Assembly: GCF_001613425.1 (NCBI RefSeq)
Contig: NZ_BDCI01000042.1
Location: 1-64,000 of the forward strand
Origin: Nocardia vulneris
GTDB lineage: Bacteria; Actinomycetota; Actinomycetes; Mycobacteriales; Mycobacteriaceae
DNA: 64,000 nt
Reading direction: 5' to 3'
Below the pieces are notes generated by a model. That model worked only from the letters and a program-made list of their open reading frames with translations. It searched no databases and was not told the DNA's origin. Made by a program: the position numbers and the translations under genes. Below, piece after piece: positions 25,245-32,928 of the stretch; the first letter of the stretch is position 1; each line of letters begins with the position of its first letter.

Positions 25245-25402
25245 CGTGACCACCGGCTGTCCGCCTCGGTGACCGCACGGTCCTTCGCGGTGTCCGCCGT
25301 GTCGGTTGCGGTGTCCGGCTGGTCATCGACAGGCCGGACAGCCGTGCGGGTGTGGTGCTGGCTGGCCACGTAGGCCGCGATAGGACGCAGGTAGTCACTC
25401 AT
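25241..25402 (-). CDS. 53-residue AICE ORF between the TraB-like and DUF2637 genes
   Basis: It starts MSDYLRPIAAYVASQHH and ends in an Asp/Thr-rich tail. Its ATG overlaps the traB-like stop (ATGA) and its stop overlaps the next GTG (GTGA), so it fills the gap exactly and links the two genes. That coupling is the main evidence that it is translated. Confidence 0.6.
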   Translation of the reverse strand: MSDYLRPIAAYVASQHHTRTAVRPVDDQPDTATDTADTAKDRAVTEADSRWSR

Positions 25403-27447
25403 GCCGCTTCACCGCCGTCAGCGTCGAACCCGAGATCGGCGCGGCGTGAACGCCCGGTATCGAGATCGCGGACCTTCGCCAGCGGCACCCGCGGCAGCGT
25501 GCTCGTCACCCACCGATCCGGATACGGGTCCGGCGGCAACGCCGATACCTCGTCGGCATCGACCGGGATCACATGCCCCCACTGAGCTTTCAGCGCGTGC
25601 ACCCAGACCACATCGCCGCGGTCGAACTCGGCGAGCCGGTTCGGGTCGATGAAGAACGTCTCGCGCTGCCCGAGCGAGCCTTCGTCACCGATCTTCCCGC
25701 CGCGAGTGTGGCGGGTGTTCTCGGTAACCGGGCGCGACCCGAACACCTCTGAGACCTTCCCACCGCCCTCTTGGGCCATCAGCAGGGCACCGGACGGGCA
25801 GGCTTCCATCAACCGGCGCCGCTCGTCGGTGGTGGTGCCGAGCCCGAACTGGTTCTGGGCGGCGAAGATGGCGACCACGTTCATGCCCAGCAGGCGTTCA
25901 GCGATGTCGATTTGGCTGATGCCGCCGGTCTTGTCCGCGACCGCCGACATCTCATCGATGATCAACACGATCTGACGGTCGTGCTCACCACACGCAAACT
26001 GAGAAATCAGGGTGTTCAGCGCCGCGACCTGGGCGCGGGCGTACTCCCCGCGTACGGTGCCCGGCACGGTCGCATAGATCATGTCGAACGAATCGAGCTG
26101 ACGTCCGCCGTCGAAGCCCTCACCGATCGCGGAGAAGATGTTGCGGAACTTGCCCGAAACATCACCCACCGCAGGCGGTTTCGACTGCTCCAACGCATCG
26201 ATCTCCGCCCCGATCGCCGCATCACCCTTCCAACCCACGTCTTTGAGCCACTTCACCGAAAGCCGTTCCAAGAACTCCTGCTTCGAACGCGGCGGCCCGC
26301 ACGGCGCAGTCACCGCGAGCTTGGTCACCCGGATACGGTTCTGCTTGAAATGCTCCTCACCGAGGTTGGAAGACTGGACCGGGTTGAGCATCGACTCCAA
26401 CGTCGCGCACATGTCCTCGACATCCATCGCCCACAGATCCAGACGGTTGGTAACCGGCCACAACGCCACCCGACGCGGATTCACACCCATCCGAGCGGCG
26501 ATCTTCACCAGCTGACGCCCCGTCGCCAGACCCGGCTTGCCACCCTTGCAATCCACGAAGATCAGCAGCGGACGCTTCTCCCCGGTGCGGACGTAGCGAT
26601 GCCAGTACGCGCTATACAGCCCGGTGCCGAGCCGCAGCAGCATCGTGGTCTTGCCCGCCTTCTGCGACTTACCCAGCACCACCAGATGCCCCAAGCCATC
26701 GATCGGCAGTTCCAGCTTCGAATTGCGTTGGTCCGCAAGCTGAGTCAACGTGGTCGGCTGCGTGGCATCCGTGCGTTCGGACAGCGTGCCGAGCACGACC
26801 TTCGACGACAGCCAGCCCGACACCAGCGGCGCACCGTACTTCGCCGCCCGCCGCGCAGCAGCCGCCTTACCCCGCTGCTGACGACGCTGAAGCCGCCGCG
26901 TCTTCGACGGCGAACCCACACCCTGAGTACCGAGATGTTCCAGGAACCGCGCCCGCCACAACGCCGCACCCCACCACGCCACCGGCAACCCACCCGCAGC
27001 CATCGCCGCCAGCGCGCCCGAACCCGGACCATGCTCGGTCAAAACCTGAGCACCCTGCCACCACAAACTCAACGGAGCCGTCCACGAACCCGCCGACCAC
27101 ACCGCACCCACCGGCAGAACCAGCGAACCCGCCGCATAGTTGCGGACCTGGGCAGCTTCCCAACGCCGCTTCGCAGCAACGGTATTCATCCCAACACCGA
27201 GTGCGGCGATGAACGCCGCACCGGTCAACGAGGTACCCGCGAACTCCAACGCCTGCCCGACCGAGGGCAGATGAAAACTCCAATGCGGAGCCTGCCAACC
27301 ATTCGGCAACGAAGGGTTATCGAAGGTCGGCTCGACCTGCCCGTTCACTGGCGGCGGTGGTGCTTCGACCGCTGGTGTCCATGCCGGCGGGGCCGCCGTG
27401 GTCGGCTGAGTACGCCCGCAATCAGGCTGGAACGGATAGCACGTCAT
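25399..27447 (-). CDS. TraB/VirD4-like DNA translocase of the AICE
   Basis: A 682-residue ATPase. Two hydrophobic regions (about residues 60-155) anchor it in the membrane. The motor has Walker A GKSQKAGKT (near 260), IFVDCKGGKPG, Walker B QIVLIIDEMSAV (near 495) and a sensor-like NVVAIFAAQNQFGLGT. Hexameric pumps of this kind move element DNA between mycelial cells; AICEs use this single protein in place of a type IV system. The layout is closer to VirD4/TraG coupling proteins than to SpoIIIE, and I see no clear C-terminal winged-helix gamma domain. It starts one base after the upstream stop. Confidence 0.85.
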   Translation of the reverse strand: MTCYPFQPDCGRTQPTTAAPPAWTPAVEAPPPPVNGQVEPTFDNPSLPNGWQAPHWSFHLPSVGQALEFAGTSLTGAAFIAALGVGMNTVAAKRRWEAAQVRNYAAGSLVLPVGAVWSAGSWTAPLSLWWQGAQVLTEHGPGSGALAAMAAGGLPVAWWGAALWRARFLEHLGTQGVGSPSKTRRLQRRQQRGKAAAARRAAKYGAPLVSGWLSSKVVLGTLSERTDATQPTTLTQLADQRNSKLELPIDGLGHLVVLGKSQKAGKTTMLLRLGTGLYSAYWHRYVRTGEKRPLLIFVDCKGGKPGLATGRQLVKIAARMGVNPRRVALWPVTNRLDLWAMDVEDMCATLESMLNPVQSSNLGEEHFKQNRIRVTKLAVTAPCGPPRSKQEFLERLSVKWLKDVGWKGDAAIGAEIDALEQSKPPAVGDVSGKFRNIFSAIGEGFDGGRQLDSFDMIYATVPGTVRGEYARAQVAALNTLISQFACGEHDRQIVLIIDEMSAVADKTGGISQIDIAERLLGMNVVAIFAAQNQFGLGTTTDERRRLMEACPSGALLMAQEGGGKVSEVFGSRPVTENTRHTRGGKIGDEGSLGQRETFFIDPNRLAEFDRGDVVWVHALKAQWGHVIPVDADEVSALPPDPYPDRWVTSTLPRVPLAKVRDLDTGRSRRADLGFDADGGEAA

Positions 27448-27448
27448 C

Positions 27449-28204
27449 TCAAGCCACCCCCTTCCTACTCAAAGTCACGTCCAGGTCATGAATTTCGAAG
27501 TTGTCCAACTGCTCGACACCACGGTCCCGAGCGATCTGGTCACGAACCGATTCGATGGCACGACGAAGACCCTCACCACGAACGAAGTACAGAACCCCCG
27601 CCAGGTCGTGCTGATCAGCAGCAGCCAGAGCAGCCGACACCGACCGCAGCAACCGGCCTGCACCGAACTTGCGTGTCAACTCGACCTCGACGGCCCACAC
27701 CTTGTCCGGATCGGCCGCATCCCGATACCAGGCATCATGCAGATGGGAAACAAGCTGACCTCGTTCGTCTTTCAACATCCGCCGCAACAGACGCTCACTG
27801 GTCCAAACCTCCGGATCGGTATCCATACCGGTCACCGCCAACCGAAGCTCCGACACAGCTGTCAGATGTGCCGCCGTCGACGCCCGTGGTTCCCACTCTC
27901 CCGGATCGAATCCCAGGTAACCCCAAGCCGTTTCACGAGCCATGTAAGCCCACAGCGGGCCATACGGCACAGTGTCCGGCGCATCGAAGTGCTTTGACTT
28001 ATGCCACAAGCCGGGGGAACCGATATCGATGCGCGTCACGTGAATTCGCCCCGCCAGCTTCAATCTGCGCATGATCTCGTAGACCTGAGTCGACCGAATA
28101 CCGAGCGCCTTGCCTGCAAGCCAAAACGGAATACAGTACTGCTGGCTCATCCACTCCTGAAGCAACGTCTCACGCGGCTGCCAGCGAAAGTTCTGAGCAC
28201 TCAT
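27449..28204 (-). CDS. Replication-relaxation-like HTH protein
   Basis: A 251-residue protein from ATG 28204 (ATGA overlap with the upstream gene). Residues 15-65 form a winged helix (WLAGKALGIRSTQVYEIMRRLKLAGRI). Residues 110-240 resemble the nuclease-like half of replication-relaxation/mobilisation proteins, with WYRDAADPDKVWAVEVELTRK and a long helix after it. The E-x-E...K arrangement could be a degenerate or active endonuclease site. In this element without an obvious RepSA-type initiator, it is the best candidate for the protein that recognises the origin or transfer site. Confidence in the family is moderate. Confidence 0.65.
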   Translation of the reverse strand: MSAQNFRWQPRETLLQEWMSQQYCIPFWLAGKALGIRSTQVYEIMRRLKLAGRIHVTRIDIGSPGLWHKSKHFDAPDTVPYGPLWAYMARETAWGYLGFDPGEWEPRASTAAHLTAVSELRLAVTGMDTDPEVWTSERLLRRMLKDERGQLVSHLHDAWYRDAADPDKVWAVEVELTRKFGAGRLLRSVSAALAAADQHDLAGVLYFVRGEGLRRAIESVRDQIARDRGVEQLDNFEIHDLDVTLSRKGVA

Positions 28205-28494
28205 CGCGGCATCACCCCCGTTGGCCGGACGCATGTTCCCGACTGCTCAGCGGCGGAACCGAACTGATCGACACGGCAGATGTTCGGCGACGGCCCGAAC
28301 CGATCGCCGGTCAATGCCACCCCGGTGCAAGCACCGAGAGCGAAGAAGATGAAAGCGGCCAGGACCGGCAACAGCAAGCCCGGAGGCAATGCCGCCAGCG
28401 GGCGGTACACCGAAGCCGGATCGAACTCGGCTCCGTTCATCGCATGCAGTGGCGTGTAGTCGTGTGTAACCCGACGCGGGTAGGGACGGTTCAT
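28201..28494 (-). CDS. Small single-pass membrane protein of the AICE
   Basis: A 97-residue protein with one hydrophobic segment (LPPGLLLPVLAAFIFFALGACTG, about 37-60) and short flanks. It has ATGA overlaps at both ends. No family recognised; it probably belongs to the transfer apparatus. Confidence 0.65.
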   Translation of the reverse strand: MNRPYPRRVTHDYTPLHAMNGAEFDPASVYRPLAALPPGLLLPVLAAFIFFALGACTGVALTGDRFGPSPNICRVDQFGSAAEQSGTCVRPTGVMPR

Positions 28495-28652
28495 CGCCGA
28501 TCACCCGGCCGACCCAGAACACCGCGCACAACCCGCCGCGACAGGATGAAGACGACGCCGCACAGGACCAGCGCAGACACAACGACTGGTGCCAAAGCAG
28601 GCACAGCGGCACCGACGACGATCAGGCCACCGACCAGGAATACGCGAATCAT
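28491..28652 (-). CDS. 53-residue membrane peptide of the AICE
   Basis: The ORF reads MIRVFLVGGLIVVGAAVP... and is hydrophobic for about 38 residues, ending RRVVRGVLGRPGDRR. The start overlaps the xis stop and the stop overlaps the next ATG, each by ATGA. Coupling on both sides and the clear membrane pattern support translation. Confidence 0.65.
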   Translation of the reverse strand: MIRVFLVGGLIVVGAAVPALAPVVVSALVLCGVVFILSRRVVRGVLGRPGDRR

Positions 28653-28864
28653 GCTGCATCACCAGCAGCCGGAATCCTGCACAAGAGGGCTGTGACATCG
28701 TCCTGTCGTACGCGAATCGCGCGTACTCCTCGAACCTTATATCCCGTCAGCACACCTGCCGCGATCAACCGGCGAACTGTCCGGACGCCGAGATCGAGCT
28801 GAGCGGCCGCCACTTCCAAGCTGAGTACCGTCCCGACATCTCCGTCGGGGTGATCTTTAGTCAT
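28649..28864 (-). CDS. xis: Excisionase-like protein, first gene of the leftward operon
   Basis: A 71-residue winged-helix protein: LSLEVAAAQLDLGVRTVRRLIAAGVLTGYKVRG then IRVRQDDVTALL, the MerR-like excisionase pattern. The start is ATG 28864 with AAGGA seven bases upstream. In AICEs Xis works with the integrase to excise the element. Here it heads the transfer/replication operon and does not sit next to the integrase, so excision and transfer would switch on together when the repressed promoter at 28937 opens. Confidence 0.82.
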   Translation of the reverse strand: MTKDHPDGDVGTVLSLEVAAAQLDLGVRTVRRLIAAGVLTGYKVRGVRAIRVRQDDVTALLCRIPAAGDAA

Positions 28865-28936
28865 TCGAAGTCCTTCCTTGGCTTGACCTGGCCGAAAATG
28901 GCCTGATACGAAGCTAAGGCCGACTACGGGCATCAA

Positions 28937-28955
28937 CCCGGAAAAAAATTCCGGG
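28937..28955. promoter_or_regulatory. Operator-like inverted repeat between xis and the XRE regulator
   Basis: CCCGGAA and TTCCGGG flank AAAAA in the 131-bp divergent promoter region. The position suits the binding site of the XRE-type protein encoded at 28996, controlling both the leftward operon and itself. Confidence 0.65.
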
Positions 28956-28983
28956 GTATCTCCTCAACCTCCTTTGATCCAGG

Positions 28984-28989
28984 TATTAT
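28984..28989 (+). promoter_or_regulatory. -10 box of a leaderless promoter for the XRE regulator
   Basis: TATTAT stands six bases before ATG 28996. There is no ribosome site, so transcription likely begins at the start codon. No good -35 is visible, which may mean an activator is needed. Confidence 0.6.
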
Positions 28990-28995
28990 TAAGAG

Positions 28996-30240
28996 ATGCG
29001 CGGAATGACAGATTCAATGACCATTGGCGAACGAGTTTCTTGGTATCGTCGACGTCGGGGTATGTCGCAGAAAGTTCTTGCGGACCTGGTCGGGAGAACC
29101 GAGGACTGGTTGAACAAAATCGAGAACAACCGAATTCAGCTCGATAGAATTTCGGTGATTCAGAATCTGGCAACACAACTCGATATCACGTTGGGCGATC
29201 TACTGTCTGAACCAAGTCTGGTCGATTCAACACAGTCGTCCGGTAAGCCCACCGTTCCCGCCTTGCGAGAAACACTTCTTAGCTATAACCAACTTATGCC
29301 GTTTACCCGGGCAGATTCGCGTTCCATGCAACCGATAGCCCAGCTCGAAGGCCGCCTACGGGCTGTTTGGGACGCTTACCAATCAACACGCTTCGCCTAC
29401 GTAAGTGCCTCACTGCCTGCCCTGATCGCAGATCTCGATGCAGCTTCGCGCAGTTCATTGCCGTCTGAATCCGAGCGCGCAACTTTGTTGCTTGCGAGCG
29501 CTTATCATGCAGCCGCAACCGTTCTTACGAAGGTTGGAGAAATAGATCTTGCCTGGGTTGCGTCTCAGCGAGGTTTCGATATTGCTCAACAGACTGACGA
29601 ACCAATGACTTGGTTGTCACTGGCTCGATCCGTCGCTCATGTCACTATGTCCACCGGCCGCCATAAAGACGCCGCAATATTAGTTGGGCAAATAGCGTCA
29701 CATGCCGGACCAGCCGCAAACAATGCTTCCCCGGAGTACCTATCAGTCTATGGCACCCTATTCCTTACTGGAGCGATGGCGGCTGCCCGCACCGAAGATC
29801 GCGGCCTGACGAACGAATATCTGGCTGAATCGGCGGCAGTCGCCGCACGATTGGGGCGTGACGCGAATTACGCATGGACAGCATTCGGTCCTACTAACGT
29901 CGAAATACATAAGGTATCGACAGCAATGGAACTCGGCGATATCGAGACCGTGCTTCGTATCGGACCTCAGATCGACGCGACGCCACTGCCAACCGAGCGG
30001 CAGGTCAGGCATTCTATCGAACTGGCACGCGCTAATAATGCACGCGGTCGACGAGATCAAGCTTTGAGCATTGTGCTTTCAGCAGAAGCCAGGGCACCGG
30101 AACAAGTCAGGCACCAAAGCCTGTGCAGGGACCTGGTGGTCCAATGGGTCCGCTCCAGCAAGACGCAACCATCTTCGACCTTGGCGGGGCTCGCTTCACG
30201 CATGAACCTGCTCCGAATCCCCTACGATGGGTTCGCATGA
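28996..30240 (+). CDS. XRE-family HTH regulator with TPR-like C-terminal domain
   Basis: A 414-residue protein. Residues 10-70 are a Cro/CI-type HTH (IGERVSWYRRRRGMSQKVLADLVGRTEDWLNKIENN). The remaining 340 residues are helical repeats (LLLASAYHAAATVLTKVGEIDLAWVASQRG, and so on), like the peptide-sensing TPR domains of Rgg/PlcR-type or Streptomyces regulators. It is transcribed divergently from the xis-headed operon and probably controls it. The stop forms an ATGA overlap with a Nudix gene, a pairing also seen in other AICEs. A small ligand or signal peptide could bind the TPR groove, but none is identified. Confidence 0.85.
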   Translation: MRGMTDSMTIGERVSWYRRRRGMSQKVLADLVGRTEDWLNKIENNRIQLDRISVIQNLATQLDITLGDLLSEPSLVDSTQSSGKPTVPALRETLLSYNQLMPFTRADSRSMQPIAQLEGRLRAVWDAYQSTRFAYVSASLPALIADLDAASRSSLPSESERATLLLASAYHAAATVLTKVGEIDLAWVASQRGFDIAQQTDEPMTWLSLARSVAHVTMSTGRHKDAAILVGQIASHAGPAANNASPEYLSVYGTLFLTGAMAAARTEDRGLTNEYLAESAAVAARLGRDANYAWTAFGPTNVEIHKVSTAMELGDIETVLRIGPQIDATPLPTERQVRHSIELARANNARGRRDQALSIVLSAEARAPEQVRHQSLCRDLVVQWVRSSKTQPSSTLAGLASRMNLLRIPYDGFA

Positions 30241-30725
30241 GCACTGTTGAACCTCCACCGATGGCAACGCCTCGAGTCGCCGCTGGCGCGATCGTGCTGA
30301 GAGGAAGCGCAGTACTCATGGTGCGGCCCACGTACAAGGACTATTGGGATATCCCTGGCGGCTATGTCGAACCCGGTGAATCTCCAAAAGCGGCTTGTCA
30401 GCGAGAGATTCACGAAGAGCTTGGTTTAGCGGTCAGCAGGCTTGAACTTGCATCGATTGACTGGGCCCCCAATGACAAAGAGGGCGACAAGCTCCTCTTT
30501 TTGTTTGCGGCACCGGATCTGTATGGTGTCGAAGTCGAAGAGCTGAAGTTTCCAGATCGTGAGCTTGATAAAGCTCAATATATAGAGCTAGCCGAACTCG
30601 ATAACTACACGGTTCCGCGCCTGGCTCGTCGACTGAGCGAGACGGCGAATGCTTTGCTGTCTGGCCAAATTCCGCTCTATCTGGAGCATGGCAACGTTCC
30701 GAGTGTCGAGCCCCATCCGCGTTAG
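30237..30725 (+). CDS. Nudix hydrolase coupled to the XRE regulator (Pif-like, second copy)
   Basis: A 162-residue protein from ATG 30237. The Nudix box is GGYVEPGESPKAACQREIHEELGL, complete with catalytic glutamates. ATGA coupling to the regulator gene suggests balanced expression. In pSAM2 the Nudix-motif protein Pif blocks redundant transfer into cells that already carry the element; this gene is in a comparable setting. Enzymatic action on a nucleotide derivative that the TPR regulator senses is an alternative. It differs clearly from the Nudix protein at 17850. Confidence 0.85.
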   Translation: MSTVEPPPMATPRVAAGAIVLRGSAVLMVRPTYKDYWDIPGGYVEPGESPKAACQREIHEELGLAVSRLELASIDWAPNDKEGDKLLFLFAAPDLYGVEVEELKFPDRELDKAQYIELAELDNYTVPRLARRLSETANALLSGQIPLYLEHGNVPSVEPHPR

Positions 30726-30743
30726 CTTTGGCTACCACCAGAG

Positions 30744-32063
30744 TCATGTCGTGCCGCCGCCGCGTGGAGTTCGTCGGCTAAGCCGATTAACCGGCTGCCC
30801 CTTACGGCGCGACGGAGGCTGTGTTACTCGCCCACTTCGTCGCGAACTCAACCGAACGGAGGTACGTGATGACGGCGTGGGCGGGGTGACGAACGCCGAC
30901 AAGCCCTGAGCTATCGCTTCATCACTGCCCGCAGCTGCGTGCTGATATCTCATCGCGGCCTGATGCGTGGAATGACCGAGCCGTTCCATCAATCCGGCAA
31001 GGGTTGCACCGGTCGCCGCGGCCAAGGTGGCACCGGTATGGCGGCAATCGTGCAACGTGAGGTCTGTCCGGCCGACCTTGTCATCCTCGTTCTCGTACTG
31101 CCAACGTCCGGCCGCCTTGCACGCCCGATACCAGTGCCGATAGAACGTTGATGGTGCGAGATGCCCGCCGTTGGCCGCTGGGAACAGCAGTGCGTCGGCG
31201 CCGGAGCCGACGTGGTCACGAAGATGGTCTTCGAGAGCAGGCACCAGGTGCGGAGGAACGGTGACTGGTCGCCGTCCTGCCTCGGTCTTGGGCTTCTTCA
31301 CCTTGCGGCGCGCAACGCCCTTCGTTGTGCTTTTGAGCCTGACGACGCCATGGTCGATCCACACCTTGCGCTGGACCAGATCAATACTCTTTCGCCGCAG
31401 TTCAGTCAGCTCTCCGAACCGAAGCGCGCACCACGCAGCCAGTAGCACCATTGCCTGGAACCGACTCGGCATCGCCAAGGTGAGCACCTCAAGTTCGGCC
31501 AGGGTGGCCGGCCGGACCTTGTGCGCTGGCTTCACTGTCGATGCACCGCGGATACGGCATGGATTGGTCGAGAGGCCGGTCTTCTTGCTGTCGTCTACTG
31601 CCGAATTGAAGATGGTTGACGTCAGTCCGTAGACACGGGCTCGGAGAGTAGGCGTGTCCGGGTTCAAGGTCCTGTACCACTCGTCGATGACTTCGCGGTC
31701 CTCGAAACGAGCCATCGGTAGATCACCGAGCGTCGGCAGGACGTGGGCGTCGAGCCATGCGCGGTAGTCCTCGCGCGTGCGGTCTTCAAGCTCTCGATTG
31801 CGCAGCCAGTTGTTCGCGTACTCGCCGAACGTCAACTTCTTCGGCGGCTGAGCGGCCGGTGGCTTCCACGCCTTGCTGATGATCTCGGCTTGCCGCAACG
31901 ACAGCCATCCGCGGGCATCGTCAATCGTCAGGAACGTCGTCGGCGCTTTGTGCCTCAGACCGTCCGGCCCGTAGTACTGCGCGCGGTACCGGCCGCTTGG
32001 TAGCTTGTCTACTGAACCAAAGGTGCCTGACCTGCGGGTCTTCCGTTGCTCGCCCCGAGCCAT
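30744..32063 (-). CDS. int: Tyrosine recombinase, AICE integrase
   Basis: A 439-residue integrase from ATG 32063 (GGAG six bases before). Residues 25-130 are the arm-binding and core-binding part (EYANNWLRNRELEDRTREDYRAW). The catalytic domain shows Arg in AWCALRFGELTELRR, the HDCRHTGATLAA box with His and Arg, GHSTHQAAMRYQH with the nucleophilic Tyr. The C terminus adds about 40 Arg/Ser/Pro-rich residues. It reads away from attR, which begins 147 bp upstream of the start, and converges with the Nudix gene. It recombines the 73-bp repeat within tRNA-Val(GAC). Confidence 0.95.
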   Translation of the reverse strand: MARGEQRKTRRSGTFGSVDKLPSGRYRAQYYGPDGLRHKAPTTFLTIDDARGWLSLRQAEIISKAWKPPAAQPPKKLTFGEYANNWLRNRELEDRTREDYRAWLDAHVLPTLGDLPMARFEDREVIDEWYRTLNPDTPTLRARVYGLTSTIFNSAVDDSKKTGLSTNPCRIRGASTVKPAHKVRPATLAELEVLTLAMPSRFQAMVLLAAWCALRFGELTELRRKSIDLVQRKVWIDHGVVRLKSTTKGVARRKVKKPKTEAGRRPVTVPPHLVPALEDHLRDHVGSGADALLFPAANGGHLAPSTFYRHWYRACKAAGRWQYENEDDKVGRTDLTLHDCRHTGATLAAATGATLAGLMERLGHSTHQAAMRYQHAAAGSDEAIAQGLSAFVTPPTPSSRTSVRLSSRRSGRVTQPPSRRKGQPVNRLSRRTPRGGGTT

Positions 32064-32209
32064 AGGTGCTCCATTCGTGAACTGAACATGAACTGACGCG
32101 GGGCTATTTGCGTCCACTTGAGTTCACGACTGTCATTCCGAATTAAGCAGATATCCCCTGGTAGAAGGCGATTCTAGCTGGTCACAGCGCCAAATAGGAA
32201 GGGGCACAT

Positions 32210-32282
32210 ACTGGTTCAATCCCAGTATCGCGCACCACCGTAGTACCAGGTCAGGCCCCCTTTCGAGGGGGCCTTTCTTGTT
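32210..32282. repeat. attR: 73-bp direct repeat, right copy
   Basis: Identical to 15977-16049. It contains only the tRNA-Val T-arm and 3' end, so it is not a functional tRNA, and it includes a second copy of the terminator at 32254-32282. Confidence 0.95.
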
Positions 32283-32928
32283 TCTGGGGTTGGCGAGTTT
32301 TCTGTCGAGGCGGTTACGCGTGACGCCTGGGTTGGTGGTGGGCTGAGGGTGCGCCGGTGTCGGCGGTGACCGCGGCGCTGCAGGGTGCGGGTGCGGCGGT
32401 GACTGTGGGTGCGGCGGGGTGCGGGTGACCTCACAGGTCTTGCCGACGGAGGGGCGGCGTGGCGTGCGGCGAGTTGGGCTGTGGGGTGTTGAAAAGGTCT
32501 GTGGGGGCGGTGAGCTGCGGGCGTGGTGAGCTGCGGAGTTCGGGCCGCAGGCGGCAGGCCGGCGGCCAGCAAGCGGCGGAGTTACCTCACAGACCTTGGC
32601 GGCAGAGGGGCGGCGTGGCGTGCAGCGAGTTGGCCTGTGGGGTGTTGGGGAGGTCTGTGAGGTTGTGCTGTAGCGGCTGGGACATACCTGCGGGGTGGCG
32701 CTGGCGCCGGGGCAGGTTGTGCCCCGCGCGGCATGGCCCGGGCACCTCTAGGAACTCCGTAACCCGGGCGCTTGGGACGGCTGTATCGACGACTATCAGG
32801 CTTTCCGACAGCGAGCAGTGTCTGTCCGAGTTCGGGTGTCTTCGTTCGGCAGGGCGAGTCGATCCTGTTGAGCTGCAGGTCGGATAGCGGACCCGGACGC
32901 CGCACCGACGGACCGACGCGCCGCTGAC
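32283..32928. other. 646-bp intergenic region right of attR with a duplicated palindromic unit
   Basis: Very G-rich, with no convincing gene. The duplicated unit at 32428-32663 is the main structure. Shadow frames on both strands are Pro/Ala/Arg-rich and lack starts. Confidence 0.5.
32428..32663. repeat. Two imperfect ~80-bp copies of a palindrome-ended unit
   Basis: Each copy begins ACCTCACAG, contains GGGGCGGCGTGGCGTGC and ends GGTCTGTG. The copies start near 32429 and 32584. The second has perfect 12-bp inverted ends (ACCTCACAGACC at 32584-32595, GGTCTGTGAGGT at 32652-32663). They could be REP-like or MITE-like non-autonomous elements. Confidence 0.6.

Larger units (their letters stand above)
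15977..32282. mobile_element. Actinomycete integrative and conjugative element (AICE) in tRNA-Val(GAC), about 16.3 kb
   Basis: A 73-bp exact direct repeat (15977-16049 and 32210-32282) bounds the unit. One end carries the intact tRNA, the other an integrase gene 147 bp inside the repeat. Content fits the AICE plan: tyrosine integrase, xis, XRE-type regulator, Pif-like Nudix protein, a single TraB/VirD4-like translocase in place of a full secretion system, DUF2637 membrane proteins and SSB. I could not identify a classical RepSA, RepAM or Prim-Pol initiator. Cargo at the left includes SprT-like, Nudix and PIN-domain genes. The PIN gene is more AT-rich than the core operon and looks like a separate acquisition. 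All expected conjugation genes look intact. Confidence 0.92.

Noticed and set aside
24934..25398. 154-codon minus frame overlapping DUF2637 copy 2
   Set aside because: Shadow frame; the 53-residue ORF in another frame fits the ATGA/GTGA chain exactly.
25771..28074. 767-codon plus frame opposite the TraB-like gene
   Set aside because: Antisense shadow of high-GC coding DNA, Arg/Pro/His-rich, no motif.
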